In this document: positions 38,901 to 52,209 of the stretch, piece by piece | Position numbering within the stretch: position 1 is the first letter of the stretch | Layout of the letters: every line of letters begins with the position of its first letter | Notes under the pieces: model-generated | Told to the model about the DNA's origin: nothing | Databases searched by the model: none | What the model saw: only the letters and a program-made list of their open reading frames with translations | Position numbers and translations under genes: made by a program | Source: Cynocephalus volans | Taxonomy: Eukaryota > Chordata > Mammalia > Dermoptera > Cynocephalidae | NCBI RefSeq assembly: GCF_027409185.1 | Contig: NC_084465.1 | Span: 32,529,864-32,593,863, forward strand | Length of the DNA: 64,000 nt | Reading direction: 5' to 3'

Positions 38901-39480
38901 ATAGTGTTTGCTTTATATATCTGGGTGCTCCAGTGTTGGGTGCATACATATTTATGATTGCCATGTCTTTCTGATGGACAGATCCCTTTATCATTATATA
39001 GTGTCCTTCTTTTACTCTTTTTATGGTTTTTGGTTTAAAGTCTATTTTATCCAATGTAAGAATAGCTACTCCTGCTCCATTTTGGTTTCTATTTGCATGG
39101 TTATCTTTTTCCATCCCTTTTCTGTTAGTCTGTGTGTTTCTTTATAGGTGAGGTGAGTCTCTTGAAGATAGCATATAGCTGGGTCTAGCTTTTTAATCCA
39201 GTCATTCAGTCTGTTTCTTTTGAGTGGGAGTTTAATCCATTTACATTTAGGGTTGTTATTGAAAGGTATTGTCTTACTCCTGGCATTTTATCACTTTTTG
39301 ATTAGATGTTTTATATATCTTTTGTTCATTTCTTCCCCTTTTATTATTCATCTTCAATATTCATTGTTTTTGAGGAGGTAAGATTTGGTTTCTTTCTCTT
39401 TCTCATTTGCATTTTTGTTTTACCAGTGAATTTTGTTCTTTCTTGTGCATTGTGGTAATGATTATCAGTGTTTGGATTCC
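35935..39480 (-). pseudogene. L1 ORF2 (endonuclease and reverse transcriptase), inactivated
   Basis: On the minus strand, an apurinic endonuclease-like segment lies at 38791-39114 (a YAPNTGAPRYIKQ block and the SALDRSSRQ block). Reverse transcriptase remnants lie at 37110-37499 and 37797-38039. The catalytic FADD box reads FADN, and the frame is broken by several stops and shifts, so the enzyme is dead. The C-terminal Cys-rich end is deleted. In a live element this protein nicks target DNA and copies the L1 RNA at the nick. Confidence 0.85.
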
Positions 39481-39518
39481 AGATACAGGACTCCCTTGGG
39501 AATTTCTTGCAGGGCGAG

Positions 39519-40300
39519 TCATATGGTTATGAGCTCTGTAGTTTTTGTTTGCCTGGGAAATACACTATTTCTCTCTCGTTTCTGAAGGACAGATTTGCTG
39601 AGTATTCTTGGCTGGCAATTTTTTCCTTTTAGTATTTTCAGTATATCATCCCATTTTCTTCTGGCCTGAAGAGTTTCAGTTGAGAAGTCTGCTGTTAGTC
39701 TGATGGCAGTTCTCTTACAGGTAACTTTACACTTTTCTCTTGCTGCTTTTAGAATTCTCTCTTTGTCTTTCACCTTTGCAAGTTTGAGTATAATGTGTCT
39801 TGGATAGGATCTTTTTGGATTGAATCTCTTTGGGGATCTTTGAGCTTCTGGGATGTGAAGGTCCATGTCTTTCCCTATACCTAGGAAGTTTACCATTATT
39901 ATCTCATTAAATATGTTTTCACTACTTTTTCCTTTCTCCTCCCCTTCCGGAACACCCATGATTCAGATGTTTGTGCACTTAAGGTTGTTTGCTAGCTCTG
40001 TTAGGTTTTCTTCAATTTTTTAAATTCTTTTTTTGCTTTTATTTGTCAGCCTGGGTTATTTCAAAAAGTCTGTCTTCAAGATCTGAAATTCTTTTGCTCC
40101 TTATAACCTACTGCTTAAGCTCTCAGTTGTGTTTTTTATTTCATTGAATGAATCTTTCAGTTCTAGGAGTTCTGCTATGTTCTTTTTTTAAGGTAGTAAT
40201 CTCTTTGTGAACATCCTCCTTCATATCCTGGATACTTTTTCTCATTTCATTCTGTTCTCTAACTGGTTCTTCTCTTATCTCTTTGTGTTTTCTTAAGAAT
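39519..40300 (-). pseudogene. L1 ORF1 (RNA-binding chaperone), broken
   Basis: The longest open piece, 39519-39959 (-), covers the RNA-recognition and C-terminal domains, with the family blocks EAQRSP, KAAREKC and TLQARRKW. The N-terminal coiled-coil part lies at about 39960-40300 in other frames. Frameshifts and stops separate the parts. The intact protein forms trimers that coat L1 RNA. Confidence 0.8.
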
Positions 40301-40771
40301 GTTGCTTAGAATGCCTTTTCAGTCATTTCAAGGGTTTCTTGCTCTACGGAGTCTGGTACTTGAGAATTACTGTATTCGTTTGGTGGTATTATATTTTCCT
40401 GTTTATTCATATTTCTAGTATATCTGCATTGATGCCTGGTCTTTCTGTTACAACAGTTGCTCTTCTATTACTCTGAGGGGGCTTTGAAGAGGAAGGCTTC
40501 CTCCTCTTTTTGCAGGCTTCACTGGTAACTCTCCTTGTTTCAGTGCAGTATAGTGTGTAGTAGGCTGCCTGCTGGGTGGTCCTTGACGCTACTGTGGTCG
40601 TGAGCTGTCCTTGTGGTGGTAGTAGCTGTGACAGTGTCTGTGATGGACCACCTGAGAGAAGTGGTGTTCGTGGCTTACTCCTGCCTTCTGTTCGGGAGGC
40701 GAAAGGCCTTCCCAGGGCTTCTGCCTAGGTCTCCAGTAGTGAGTCATGCTCCTGCTTTCTGTTTGGGCCCT

Positions 40772-41025
40772 ATTTATCTTGAATACCATATTTTCGCTGT
40801 ACTTTTTCCATGTTTAGGTACACAAATACTTATCATCATGTTACATTTGCCAACAGTATTGAGTACAGTTTTGTAGCCTAGGAGCAATAGGCTATACCAT
40901 ATAGCCTAGGTGTGTAGTAGACTATACACCATCTAGGTTTATGTAAGTACATTCTGCAATGTTTGCACAATTAAATTGCTTAAAAAAACATTTCTCAGAA
41001 TGCATCTGCGATACTGTACTCCCAT
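40772..41025. mobile_element. Right half of the Tigger-like DNA transposon
   Basis: Continues the element from 35843: 'catgtttaggtacacaaata', 'tagcctaggagcaatagg', 'ctatacaccatctaggttta', 'acatttctcagaatgcatct'. Together with the left half it gives one element of about 550 bp, split by the L1. Confidence 0.75.
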
Positions 41026-43499
41026 CTTTAAGTACACTTCAATAACAACTTTGATTGTGTTATCTGTTTCTGGCCACATCCTAATGGAAAATACCCAGAG
41101 GAAAATGTAACCACATGTCACTTCTCTGGGTTTTCTTCTTCTCCTATATTTTGGCTGTATAATTTTTTAATTGCCTCATTAAGTCTCTAATGTTACAAAT
41201 TGTTTTGTTTTTAAATATATGTTGTTCATTTTTCTAATGGTTTTTAGCATCAAGATTGTTGTGAATTACTTAGTCCATTATTACCGAGAGTGAAATTTTC
41301 CCATGTCTGCATTTTAATGGAAACTGTCCAAAAAGCTTGCAAAATACTTTTTAGTGAGTCACATGATTGGTCACATGGTAACCCTAACTGCATAGAAAAC
41401 TGGGAAATGTAATCTTCCACCAAGATGATAATATGCCCAGATTAAAATGGGAGTTCTACTATTACAGAAAAAAGTGAGACTAGATATTATCCAGAAACCA
41501 GTAGTGCATGACTCAGAAACAAGTAGATAATGTAAACAATTTAGAAACTAAAAAATAGCTATATAAGCATATTGTTTAGAAATGCAGAGAAAAAATATAA
41601 AAGATATTCTATAAAAGATATAGTATATAAAAATATAAAACTAAAAGAGTTAAAAAAGGATTTATTTTAGGAAGTGGGACTCAAATGTGACAGAAGCATG
41701 ACAAGAAATTGTCATTTTTCTCTTATAAGCCTTATAGTACTAAGGGAGTATATATATATCCATCTACACGTATTACTTTGATACAAATAAAAGTAATATT
41801 TAAAAAGAAGGGAAATTCTGGTTTCTTTCTATTATAACCTTGTGTTATCTTTGCTCTTATGCTACTCTTGGTCTCAGTTTCCTAATCTAAGAGTTCTTCA
41901 TGTTTATATAATGTTTTTACCATGAAATAGAATTAGATTAAATGTTCTCCAATGTCCCTTCCATTCCTGATATTTTCCAAATCTGAGGCAATATATGAAA
42001 AACATATGGTGCTGTTTTTTAAAGTAACTATCACCATGTTTAGGTACAAAACATACTTATTTGTTTCTGCAGGTGTTCCTCCAGAATCAGACCAGGTTCC
42101 TATTAATCAAAGAAAGCAAAAAATCTCAATATTTAAATTTATGTAATAATGAAAATGTTAAAAGTAGGGATTTTTTCCCCAAGAGCAAGGATAAAGTTTC
42201 AGTTTAAAAAAATGAAAGTCACAATTGGGAGATCTTGAAATATGTGCAACATGCTTATTTGATAGTTTCTAATACTGAATAACATTAAAATCTGTACGTG
42301 TTTGTTTTTACACCTTTACCCATGAATGGGATCCTTGAGAAGCATGTTGAAGATTACTGTGATAAAATCTATTAAGGTATTTGAGTACCTTACAGAAAAA
42401 GACTTGTATTACAAGGAACAGAATTACCTACATAAAACTGCTCTTGGTTTTCTTTCTTTTTAAGTGAGATGATTACACTATTGGTTTTCTAAAAATTTTC
42501 TTTCCAGATACTGCTATGTGTACATGGAAATTGCAGTAAAGGTAAGGAAAATAAATAATTGCACCAAAAGTCTGTGGAAGAGAATAGAAGTAAGAAGAGA
42601 TGTTATACCAGGATAGCATCTACATCTACTTAGTTATTCCAATGCAGTAAATGCCACTAAAAATATTTTCAGAATAACCACTAAATCTTTGCCTTCTTTA
42701 AAGTGTTGTGCTCTCTTTGCTTGTTTGGTTGATTAGTTTTTGTTTTAAATCAATATTGCCAGAATTAACTGTGCTTTCTCCAATTGTCCACAAGTTTCCA
42801 ACAATTTAAGGTAAAGGCTGCTGGGCATCTGTAATTTTAAATGTAATTTTACATTTTGCAGAAAGAACTGTAGGAAAATTCTAGATGTCAGTAAAATGTA
42901 TTACCCATCATACCAAATTTTACATGACTTCTACATCACTAGATATGTATACTAAACTGTTCCCCCCCCCCTTTTTTTCTAGTAGTGTGTTTGCATTTAC
43001 ACAGATCTGACCAAACTTACCGACTTTTATTCAGTTCCCCTTAAGTCCAACAGAATGTGATAAGTAACCAAAAGTATATATTTCTGGCAACTGAGAAAAA
43101 AGAAAAACAAGATATCAAATATAAAAATTATACTTATGTTTTAACCTCTTTTAATACTTTTCTCAACAACTCTATTGGCATTTCATTGGATTAAAGACAA
43201 AATGTGGCAATTTCCTCCTCTAGCAGATAAATAAATTATTTTTAAGGCCCAGAAGAACCAATCCCTATATTATAATATAAGTAACTCCTTATGTCTCGGG
43301 GTCTTTAGCCTCTGGAGGTGAGCATAAAATAACTTACTGACAGATACCATTCAATGTCAAATAACAGAAAAATGTCGAGGTTTTTTTAAAAAAATTTTTT
43401 GGGTAAAAGAACCCAAGAACCCCCAAAATCTACTCAAGGAAACAGATCTCTGAATTTGAAACCTGTGCTCCTTACAGGTTCCTCTGATTCAGTAACCCT
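41026..43499. other. Unassigned sequence
   Basis: No supported gene. A run of 10 C at 42962-42971 precedes a T run. 42066-42071 has a tidy 'ttctgcag' acceptor-like site followed by a 24-codon frame, but nothing in that frame is recognisable. Confidence 0.4.
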
Positions 43500-43735
43500 G
43501 ATTCTTCCTATGACAGGTGCTCTTGAGCCTCTCAACCAATTATCCAGGACCTTGAAACATACAGCCTGGCCCTATCACGTTTCAATTTACTTCTGCTTGG
43601 AACATAAGCATAACCTCACATAACCTCCCTGAAATTAGGACTCACATGCTACACATTACTATATCCCCCTGTATATGTAATATAGTGGTCTGTACGGTTT
43701 GAAGAATAAATAGATGTGCTGAATGAATGAATGAG
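43500..43735 (+). repeat. L2 3' end fragment
   Basis: The ending 'gaataaatagatgtgctgaatgaatgaatg' and the preceding 'ctacacattactatatcccc' fit an L2 3' terminus. Confidence 0.6.
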
Positions 43736-45119
43736 AAGACAATTGGCATAATTTATGGCAATTCATTAACTTCTTTAGATTTTATCTGGATATATTCCAG
43801 ACAGTCCTGTTAATTTTCTAAGCCTTTCCTCTCATCTTGTTCTGAATAGATCTGATGACTCTGCTTATCTCCCTTTCTCCAGAAGAATGTAGGAAATGAT
43901 CCCTTTGTTTTACTTGACTCTGATACTTAATGCGTATTTGAGCAGATAATGTCACCATTGAGGTCCTTAGTTTATCCATTTGTAAAAGGAAGATATTTGC
44001 TCCTGCTGTAATCGCCTCACAAGTTTCCAAAAGGATCTAATAAGAAATAATTACGAAAAAAACTTTAAAATCTACAAGCCAGTATGCAAATAGAATGTGA
44101 TCATATTAATGAAGCCCTGACCATGCACCCATGGGCTTTTCAGAAGAGGGTACCCAATAGGGGGTCTTATGGCATCCCCACCCTCTCTAGGTTCATCCTT
44201 GTCTTCTTGTAATAGCCTGTAGTCACCATCTGATGGCTACCAACATAATCACATTCTTGATCAAAAAGGAAAACATACAGAGCACATGGGCAAAGATAAG
44301 GGAAAATAAAAAGTGAAATACAAAATTTGATACCAAATTGATTTTAGTTTGGACTTTAAAAAATGTATATTGTCAACATTCAGCAGAGAACTTTAAAAAA
44401 TGCATCACAAGGCCTTTACTAGTTCTACTATTTTGTTCTCTAAATATCAAAACTTCACTTTTTACCCTTTATCTCTCTCACATTTTTTCTGCTCGTCTAT
44501 CTTAAATGCTTTGTCTCTGACTTTTTTGTTGCAGACAAATCTGTATACACCTCTCCCATCACCTAACTGGGCCCAGGACAACCCTGACCGCTTTTAGGTT
44601 CCCTCTTAAAACTAAGTCAATATCTGATCTAATTTCTAACCTTGTCTGTTTTTATCCATAGCAGCTTTTTTCAGAAGCTTTCCAGTTAACCAAGGGTTTG
44701 AGGGGCAGCTGCTCCCTGCTCCCACAACTGAGCCTCATTTCTCCCAGTTTTCTTCTCTTTAGTTTTACTTACTTTCCTTGTTACTACCCAGCTTCAGTGA
44801 TGTAGAGATCTCAGACTCAGACTGCTAGAATTTTATCACTCTAACGATCATCCTTGCGATTCCTTCATTATTTTGAAGGCTGATGTGGTCACGGGCACAG
44901 AGCTGGTCAGCCTGAGCACTGTGAGAAGAACCTTGATCACGTGATATGAAAGCCAGTGCATATTTCCAACATTTCTCTCTCTCATTGGGTCTATGATGTT
45001 TCTGAAGCAGCCACAAGGCAGGCACCAGTAGTATTCACACTGAAGACTAAGAGTCTTCAGCCGCAAGAACCATGTTTCTTACTGCCAGGCCATGTTTGCC
45101 TAAGAGGTCATCCTGCTGA
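43736..45119. other. Unassigned sequence
   Basis: Nothing nameable. The short frames on both strands around 44825-45025 are mutual shadows. Confidence 0.4.
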
Positions 45120-45285
45120 AGTTCCCATTTCTGTCCAGGTGACATCCATTCCTTAAGATTCAGATCAAACCCATGTATTGAATAAAGACTTTTCTGATCT
45201 CCACACAAAGTTAAAAGCAATAACTCTTGCCTCTGAATTCCCAAGTCATAGTATTGCAAAATTGCTGTTTATTTCTTATCTCCCT
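45120..45285 (+). repeat. L2 fragment
   Basis: The 'ccttaagattcagatcaaac...cttttctgatctccacac' pattern is the familiar L2 3' coding/UTR text. Confidence 0.5.
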
Positions 45286-45365
45286 GTATTACTGTCCTAG
45301 GGGTGCCATCACAAAGTACTGAAAACTAGGTGACTTAGACAATAAAAATGTATTGTCTGAACAGT
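45286..45365 (-). repeat. MaLR LTR 3' end fragment, antisense
   Basis: The text 'tgtattactgtcctaggggtgc...' is the antisense form of an MLT1-type LTR terminus. Only about 80 bp remain. Confidence 0.5.
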
Positions 45366-45479
45366 GTCTAAACACAGTGACCACTCAATGATATTAGTAA
45401 TGAGGAGGAGGAAGAGGAAGATGATAGTGTCAGAAAACTGTAATTAGTTACTAGACTTGAAAATGACAATTAGTCCTGG

Positions 45480-45690
45480 ATTTAGTTGAAGAGGAAAGAC
45501 CAAGAGACCCAGGTACATATGCCAGTATTTGCATTTCCCCTTTGGCAAATTAGTCTCTCTGGACCTTCACATGCTCATTTATAAGGTGGGAAAATAAAGC
45601 CACATCTTCCTGTGTCACTGGAGGTTGCATGGATCAAGCAATATATCATATGTGATAATAATTTTGTGAGTTGTAAAAATAGTACAAAAT
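45480..45690 (+). repeat. MIR fragment
   Basis: Matches MIR order: 'tttggcaaattagtctctctgg', 'atgctcatttataaggtggg', 'ggttgcatggatcaagcaat'. Confidence 0.55.
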
Positions 45691-46465
45691 ACAGCAGTTA
45701 ATAATATTTATGCTAAATGTAAATCAAAGTATTTATCAATAGATCTGTCTTTTCCAAATGTAACTAATATTTTATTAAGAAATCCACCACACCTAATGGC
45801 CTGACTTCATTATTAAATGGAAAATGTGAGATCTATATTTATTTATCAGAATACAAATACAAAGGAAGACCGAGACAGGCATATGTTTCTTTTGTGGGAA
45901 GGAAAGATGCTTAGTTGTTTGGAAAATGGTCCATGATGGTGAATTGATGCCATCTCTGTCATCTCCATGGCAACAAACTCTGATGTAACAAACAAAGGAA
46001 CTTGATGTAGGAATCAAAAATAGTTCAGAGATATAGTAATGGGAATTCAGAAAGTTACTAGTAAAGTAAGAAGAATGTTTCCATATAAATATTCTTTTTT
46101 CCACCTTTGTTCTTGATGTGGAATTCCTGTTTGAAAATTATTTATTACATTGGCTCTTAATTTTTAAATACTATCTATTTGTTTTTCTTTATTAAAAAGT
46201 TGGTTATTGCAGAGTGAAGCATTTTTGGGAAAACAAAACATTGTAAGCTTATAATTCCCGACTCATGTAAGGGGGCCTGTGGTCTCTCATGCAAGAGAGC
46301 ATTCATAGGGCCCAGCTGCAGTTCTAAGACTACAATAGATGGGAATTGATCTCACTACCCTTGACATTTTGACTCCCAAGGTTAGAGCAATGAGGAATTG
46401 ATGGACTGCTAACAAGACAGTATGTCCTTGTCTGTTTTAGTTTTTTCAGTGTTTATTGACTTAAA

Positions 46466-46680
46466 GTGAGTAATAATAACAGTGAAAATTTATGTAGAGC
46501 TTATAACATGCAAGCAATATTCTAGGAGGGGTGTGTGTGTATTTTTTCATTCATCTTTTCATCACAAAGCTTTATGAAATAGATACTATTATTACCCCAA
46601 TTTACAGGTAAGGAAACTATGGCACAGAGAGGTTAAGTAATTTGCTCAAAATAACACAGTGGGTAATGTAAACTATGCTA
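46466..46680 (+). repeat. MIRb SINE
   Basis: Well preserved for its age: 'taataataacagtgaaaatt', 'tattattaccccaatttacag', 'aaactatggcacagagaggt', 'taagtaatttgctcaaaa'. Confidence 0.8.
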
Positions 46681-46959
46681 TTTGTTTTCTCTAGCTGATG
46701 GCAATTTATTTGGCTTTATATCTAGAGAATTACCATCTAAGAATTATGATAAGCAATACTATAGTAAAACTATATGATTTACTATATGTTTTAGAAATAT
46801 GTTATCCTATTTCTACCATGGATGATAAAACTTTTAACACTCAAGTAGGCACACAGAAAAAGGATAAGAAATATTTCTTCCTGAATAGGTACAAGGGGGA
46901 AGGGAGATGGAATAAATAATATATTTTTGTTCAGGCCAAATCCCTCTACAACACTTTGC

Positions 46960-47105
46960 AATAGTGTTAATAGATACCATTTACAAAGCATCTTCTATGT
47001 GCTAGATAATATCATGCATATTTTATATGTTTCTTATTTAACTCTTACAGTAAACCATTCTGCAGGTGTTATTTTCATTTTACAGGTGAGGAGGTAGAGA
47101 CAAAA
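46960..47105 (+). repeat. MIRb SINE fragment
   Basis: 'cattttacaggtgaggagg' preceded by 'tgtgctagataatatcatgc' follows the MIR core in order. It is a second MIR about 280 bp after the first. Confidence 0.65.
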
Positions 47106-47479
47106 GGATTTTGAGTAAATGATGGAATTATGGGTTTGCCCAATAATCTTTTAATTATTTTAACCTGGGGTTCAGAAATTTTAAATAAGTTCATAATAAT
47201 GGGTGGTCCAGGGTTTACTTTCTAGACTACTTGATCCAAAGCATAGAAAGTTATCAAAAGGAATCTGAAATTTATTTACCCAAACGCATGAACGTTTCTG
47301 CAAAATAATTTATCAAAGTCCATAAAGTAAATAGGGTGGTTGGGCGGGTGGAGTTGAAAGTTTATCATGTACGATTCTTGTCCTTCCTCTTGTAGATGCC
47401 CGGAAAGATAAATTCTTTCATTCCTTATCTATTTTGCTGGATCAAAATCTCAGAACTCACAAAAATGGCAAATATACCC

Positions 47480-47830
47480 ATTTTTTTCTTACTTTTTTTT
47501 TCATTCATTGAACAAAATCTTTACCAACTCTGACCACATAGCATGATAAGTAATAGAAGTACAGAGACAACCAGAACATCTGTCTTGGCTTCAAGTTGTT
47601 CAGAGTTGAGTGGGTGAGATGATACACAAGTAATGACAGACATGCATATGTAGGATAAATCTCATTTTGGGGGGCTTTCAGAGTGGTCCGAAATGAAACG
47701 TCACAAGGAAAATAGTGTCTGAGCAGAGTTTTGAAGAAAGAATTAAATTTTTCCAGGAAGTCTGGGTGGGGAAGCTGATTTTAACCATGGAGAAGAGAAT
47801 GAGACTTTGAGATATCACTATGTGGTGGGA
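47480..47830 (+). repeat. Ancient LINE-like repeat
   Basis: Text such as 'tcattcattgaacaaaatc', 'gatgatacacaagtaatgac' and 'gagcagagttttgaagaaag' follows a common old mammalian repeat whose family I cannot name with confidence. Confidence 0.4.
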
Positions 47831-48864
47831 AAACAGAAAAACAGAGTTAACTTGTCTGAAAACTGATCCCTTCCCTTAAACAAGTGATTTTTTATTTTTT
47901 ATTAGCATCATTAGTTTAAAAGCATGTTTCTGATTTCTCAGTAAGGAAGCATACTTGCAAAACTTCTTGTGGTAACCTAGATCCATCAAGAGAATTATGG
48001 ATGACTTCTCATTATTTCCTACCTGTCACCCTTAAAGACATTTATCTAATAAAACTGTTTCAATATTTCAGGACTATTTCACCTGTTGCAAATGTAAATA
48101 TTTTAATTGAAAGGTAGAATGATCAGGATATATTAAATTATAATGGTTGAGTCATGAATTTATAATTTATGTTTATAAATTTTCCTATGCAGACTTACTA
48201 GCAAATTTCAATTCGTCCTTTCAAGACCACTTAGATCTGCTAAGATTTCCTTTCTGATCTTCTTTCCTTCCCTTCTACAGAAGGGTCTGTAGAAATATTG
48301 TTTTATCCCCCAAATCAGTAAAAGTATATGAAACACAGTTATTCCTTTTACCTCACAGAACACCACCTTCTTAGTGAGGAATGGAAAAACAAACACAACT
48401 CTTTCTAATGAAGTTTTCATGACCCTTTGCACATGGCCATGTACAATTCTGATTTGCCTTTTCCTGCCCATCCCAATCTCGCCATTTGTTCCCCAAATGC
48501 TTCAACATGTCCCTTCTCTTTTACTGCCTAGGTATCATTCTAAATCATGTGTTTCATTGGCATTCCTTTGTCTGCTCATAAATAGGAAGATTTCTTTTCT
48601 CTGTTGCCCAGTTTGTGAATAGTGTGTTGATGGGTAAACTCTTCTCTTTTCAGAGAGCTTTTCCAAATTGCTCTTTTAACTGCTGATAAATCGCCTAATC
48701 CAATCACTTCATTCTTTTCAGTGCTGCTGGGGGTGTTTGTCTAGAATTACAAACCACCCCAATTGATGACACCATTCAAAAGCAAGATTCCTTATGTATA
48801 TGCACACATGTGTGAGTGGGCTAAAGCCGAACAAGTCTTATGTGTCATAAAATCTTTGACTTTT
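47831..48864. other. Unassigned sequence
   Basis: No gene. Frames around 48208-48622 lie on opposite strands over the same bases and show no domain. Confidence 0.4.
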
Positions 48865-48955
48865 CTAGCCAAAAGAGAATTTAGAGATCATTTATTCCAA
48901 TCCCTTCATTTTACTAAAGAGCAAACTGAAGCCTAGAATCCCATGGCAAGTAAGG
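48865..48955 (+). repeat. MIR3-like fragment
   Basis: 'tttagagatcatttattccaatcccttcattttac' followed by 'gcaaactgaagcc' is typical of MIR3. Confidence 0.6.
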
Positions 48956-51370
48956 GAGACCAGATGAGAGGGCAGGACCACAGGCTCCAAGCTGTGCCAC
49001 TGGGCCCAGGGTTTCCAGAGCAGATCTGCTGAAGTCAAGCGGGCTTGGCCTTTTGAAAAATGTAGATTTTCTTGAGCCCTGAAAAGAACTAGCCTGGAAA
49101 ACACTATCCAGTCTGGTGTGTGACAGCATCTCTCTTTTTAGTCTGATTCTTTTCACTGGAGCGCAAAGAAGTAGGAGGAAATTACTGTACATTTCGAATT
49201 GTTTACTGATGTCCTGAGCACTGAAGCATTTTGCAGGTCAGGGAAAAGAGACATACACAGATATTAGTTTCTTAAAAGTAACTCTCGAGCCTTTTAAATT
49301 GCATGATTTAATACTTTGTAGAGAAAGGGGTGAAGGGGACTTTAAAGGAAATGGATATTTACCTCTTTGCTGAGAAATACCATTTTGAGCCCCTTAGTTT
49401 CACACTATGACAGAATTCACCTAGTCATATTTCCAAAGTGAATCCTTATCATTTGTTTAAATATTTATTTTTTCCTTTAAAGTCTTGTCACCTTTATCAG
49501 AAATTTGAGGATTTGAGGTCATTTCTTTTTGCTCTTTCTATAATAACTAGAGAAGTTTTTTTTTTTTTTTTTTCCTCCCTACCCCCAAAGACCAAATTCA
49601 GCCCTCTGGGTGCCACATGCTCGTAATGAGAATATTAACCAGATTCCCTCATGTTCTTTGGGACTCAGTAAAATGGACTCAGAACAGGTGGCTTTGGCTT
49701 TTCACTCATGCCTCGACCTCTCTTACTACTCTTGCTATCTCTGAATTGTGAAAACTGCATTCTTTTCTTCCTCTGTCACCCCTCCTGAAACTTTGAGCCT
49801 TCTTCAGAGTGGCTGTAGAACATGGAAATGTACTTGCTGTCCTCCACAGTAATCTCCCTTAGGTATAAAATTCTATTCCTGGTATTTGGGCAGTGAGGAA
49901 AGATTTGGGCCACTCATTCAGAATCCATAGTACAATATTTCACAGGAGGATACAGAAAAAAATGAGTCTCATACCTAATTCAGTGTAGCAGTTGCAGGGG
50001 GAGCAGAAATGTAGAAGTTAGGGTCTAGGGGAGAAACTCAATTTTAAGTTTGGTAGGTTGCCTGCTGATAGGATAAACAGGGCATGAGTCTGAATGTAAC
50101 CTTACCTTTTTGAATGGCCTTAGACATGTATCTGAGGATATTAAAGCACATCTGGAACTCATGAAATAAACTGAAATGCATTCCTTTAGCTACCCTGAAG
50201 GAGGTAGGGCTGAGCAAGAAGCATCTGTTAAATTTGTTTTCTTATTTTTCCAATGCTCACTAGATGTATAATACATATGTATGAACATAAACACATATGT
50301 ATATCTGCCCTCAAGTAATCATATGGTTGGTTTGTAATTTGCTGCTTTATGCAGAAAGAAGCTTTTAGAGTGAGGGCGATAGCTCTTTTACATCTTAAGA
50401 CAAGGCACTAGGTGAGGGCTGACCCATCATTGCTTAATAGCAAGCTACTCACCAGGGTTTGGAGTCAGAAACATATATAAAAATCATATATTCTCAGTAT
50501 GCACTTGACTCTCATTTGGAGTTTTTATTTTATGTAGATTATGGAATCTGGACTTAAAGTCAAGATTTTCAAAATAACGAGTCCTCAAAAACAACAATGG
50601 AAATTGACCTCATTGACTGTTGGATAAGTAACTTGTAACTTCTGTTCTTCATGTTCTATTCTTTATGTCAGTGAAAGTATAAAACTGTGGATAAAAATGG
50701 ACCTAATGTGCAGGGTAGGCTTGAGGTGATGAGAGAAGACTGCCACAAATGTGGTGGGGCTTATCCAAATATACCTCATCCCTGGTTCACACTCATGGCT
50801 GAAATACAAGCACCGCTAACTACTGCAGGGTCCCAAAGACAGAGGTTGCAATGCTTCTTTGGGGGTGATGGCAATTTGATGAATCATTATCAAAGTGAGC
50901 TCATCAGTGAAAATTATATTTTTTTATGTTTCATAGTAGAACACCAGACATAAGAAAGTACGGTACATACAATAGCTTTGAAAAAAGAGAGATGCAATGG
51001 GGTAAGAGCAAAGTTTCTAACTGAAACTACTGGAGTGCCACAGAGAAGCCCTGGAAAACCACTAAGGCTGCTGAAACGGGGTGCAGGGTAGCACACCACC
51101 ATGACTATCTGACCTTGTGATATTGTCCAACCTTTTGTGTTTTGTTTTGCATCATAGTCCACATAGAAATTGATCATATGTTGAGTGCACATCGGGGTTG
51201 AAGAAGTCAGTATTTCAGCACCCTTGTACCATATGCGCTGTTTGCTCTTGGATGGGAACCTCTGCTTTCAGGCCAAACTATGAGAAGTTTTATTTTGGAC
51301 AGATGATACTTGGCTTCTAATGCGTGGTGGGTGCATATTGTGTTGGACACCCTGCTACTGGATCAGCAGG
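48956..51370. other. Unassigned sequence
   Basis: An 18-base T run lies at 49556-49573. 50690-51340 has a more even base composition and several 60-90 codon frames, which may be a very old retroviral interior, but no motif supports that. Confidence 0.35.
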
Positions 51371-51743
51371 TATGATAGTCCGTTTCCGATGCTTATACCA
51401 AAATACCTGGAACTGGGTGATTTATAAGAAAATGAAAATTTATTGCTTATAGTTTCAGAGGCTAGGAAGTCCAAAGTCCAGGGAATGCATCTGGTGAGGG
51501 TCTTCTTTGGTGGTGGCTTACAGCAGTGCAGGGGTCTCATATGGCAGAAAAAGGCAGAGCTCTCCTTTTAAAGCCCTCAGAACCACACCTATGACCCCAT
51601 TACTAATCCATTCCCTAGTTCATGGTCCTCAGAATCTAATCACCTCCTCAAGGCCCAGCCTTTCAATGACCATAATAGGACTTCCCACCCTCAACAGTTA
51701 CAGTGGGGAATGAGATTGGGGGAACACAGTTCAGTCCACTGCA
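51371..51743 (-). mobile_element. Near-complete MaLR (MST/MLT1-type) LTR, antisense
   Basis: On the minus strand it begins TGCAGTGGACTGAACTGTG, carries 'aggaggtgattagattctg', an AATAAA in 'agcaataaattttcat', and ends 'aaacggactatcata'. This is the standard MaLR order. A possible 5-bp duplication, agcag, flanks it (51364-51368 and 51743-51747). Confidence 0.75.
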
Positions 51744-52039
51744 GCAGAGGACTAGGAAGGCACTGGGTGTGAACATATTCTACTGAGAGGCCTTTAACAG
51801 GAAAATTCCTCTGTGACCCCACCCTGGTATCCACATGTGTCCCGTTCTTTCAACGTGGTGATAATAATAGGGGCATCGTTGATAAACAATGGTTATATTC
51901 CTGCAGTGACTTTTATTATTGAACCTGACCACAAGAGCAGGCATTTTGGCAAGTCTAAAAGCTTGGCCAGGAATCCACTGTGGATTCCAGAGCTTTCTCT
52001 GCATTGTTCAGACTCATTACACGCACTTAACTTTAAAGA

Positions 52040-52110
52040 GAATTTACAGCTTCCAAAGAATTTTGAACATTTCCTCATTTAGTTTTCACAATAATCTTTT
52101 GAGGTGGATA
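52040..52110 (+). repeat. MIR-like fragment
   Basis: 'catttcctcatttagttttcacaataatcttttgaggtgg' is MIR core wording. Weak. Confidence 0.35.
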
Positions 52111-52209
52111 TTACTATTTTGATGATTATTTTATTATTATTTTGACGATATCTCAAATGTATTTTTATGGGTTTTTCCTATTAACAAACATTACTTAAAT
52201 ATATGAAAG

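Larger units (their letters stand above)
35844..40771 (-). mobile_element. L1 retrotransposon inserted into the Tigger-like element
   Basis: An antisense L1 of about 4.93 kb carrying 5' UTR (about 40300-40771), ORF1 and ORF2. The 8-bp target duplication ATTTATCT flanks it at 35836-35843 and 40772-40779. Its 3' end is abnormal: ORF2 text stops near 35935 and only about 90 bp of unrelated AT-rich sequence, with a short T/A run, lies between that point and the insertion site. About 600 bp of the 3' end found in the sister copy at 55650-59660 is lacking. Confidence 0.85.

Noticed and set aside
40613..40876. 87-codon plus-strand frame spanning a GC-richer stretch
   Set aside because: It runs across the L1 5' UTR and into the Tigger-like half, so it cannot be one gene.
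42066..42145. Possible 3' terminal exon after a ttctgcag acceptor-like site
   Set aside because: Only 24 codons with no family resemblance. Such acceptor-like sites are common by chance in AT-rich introns.
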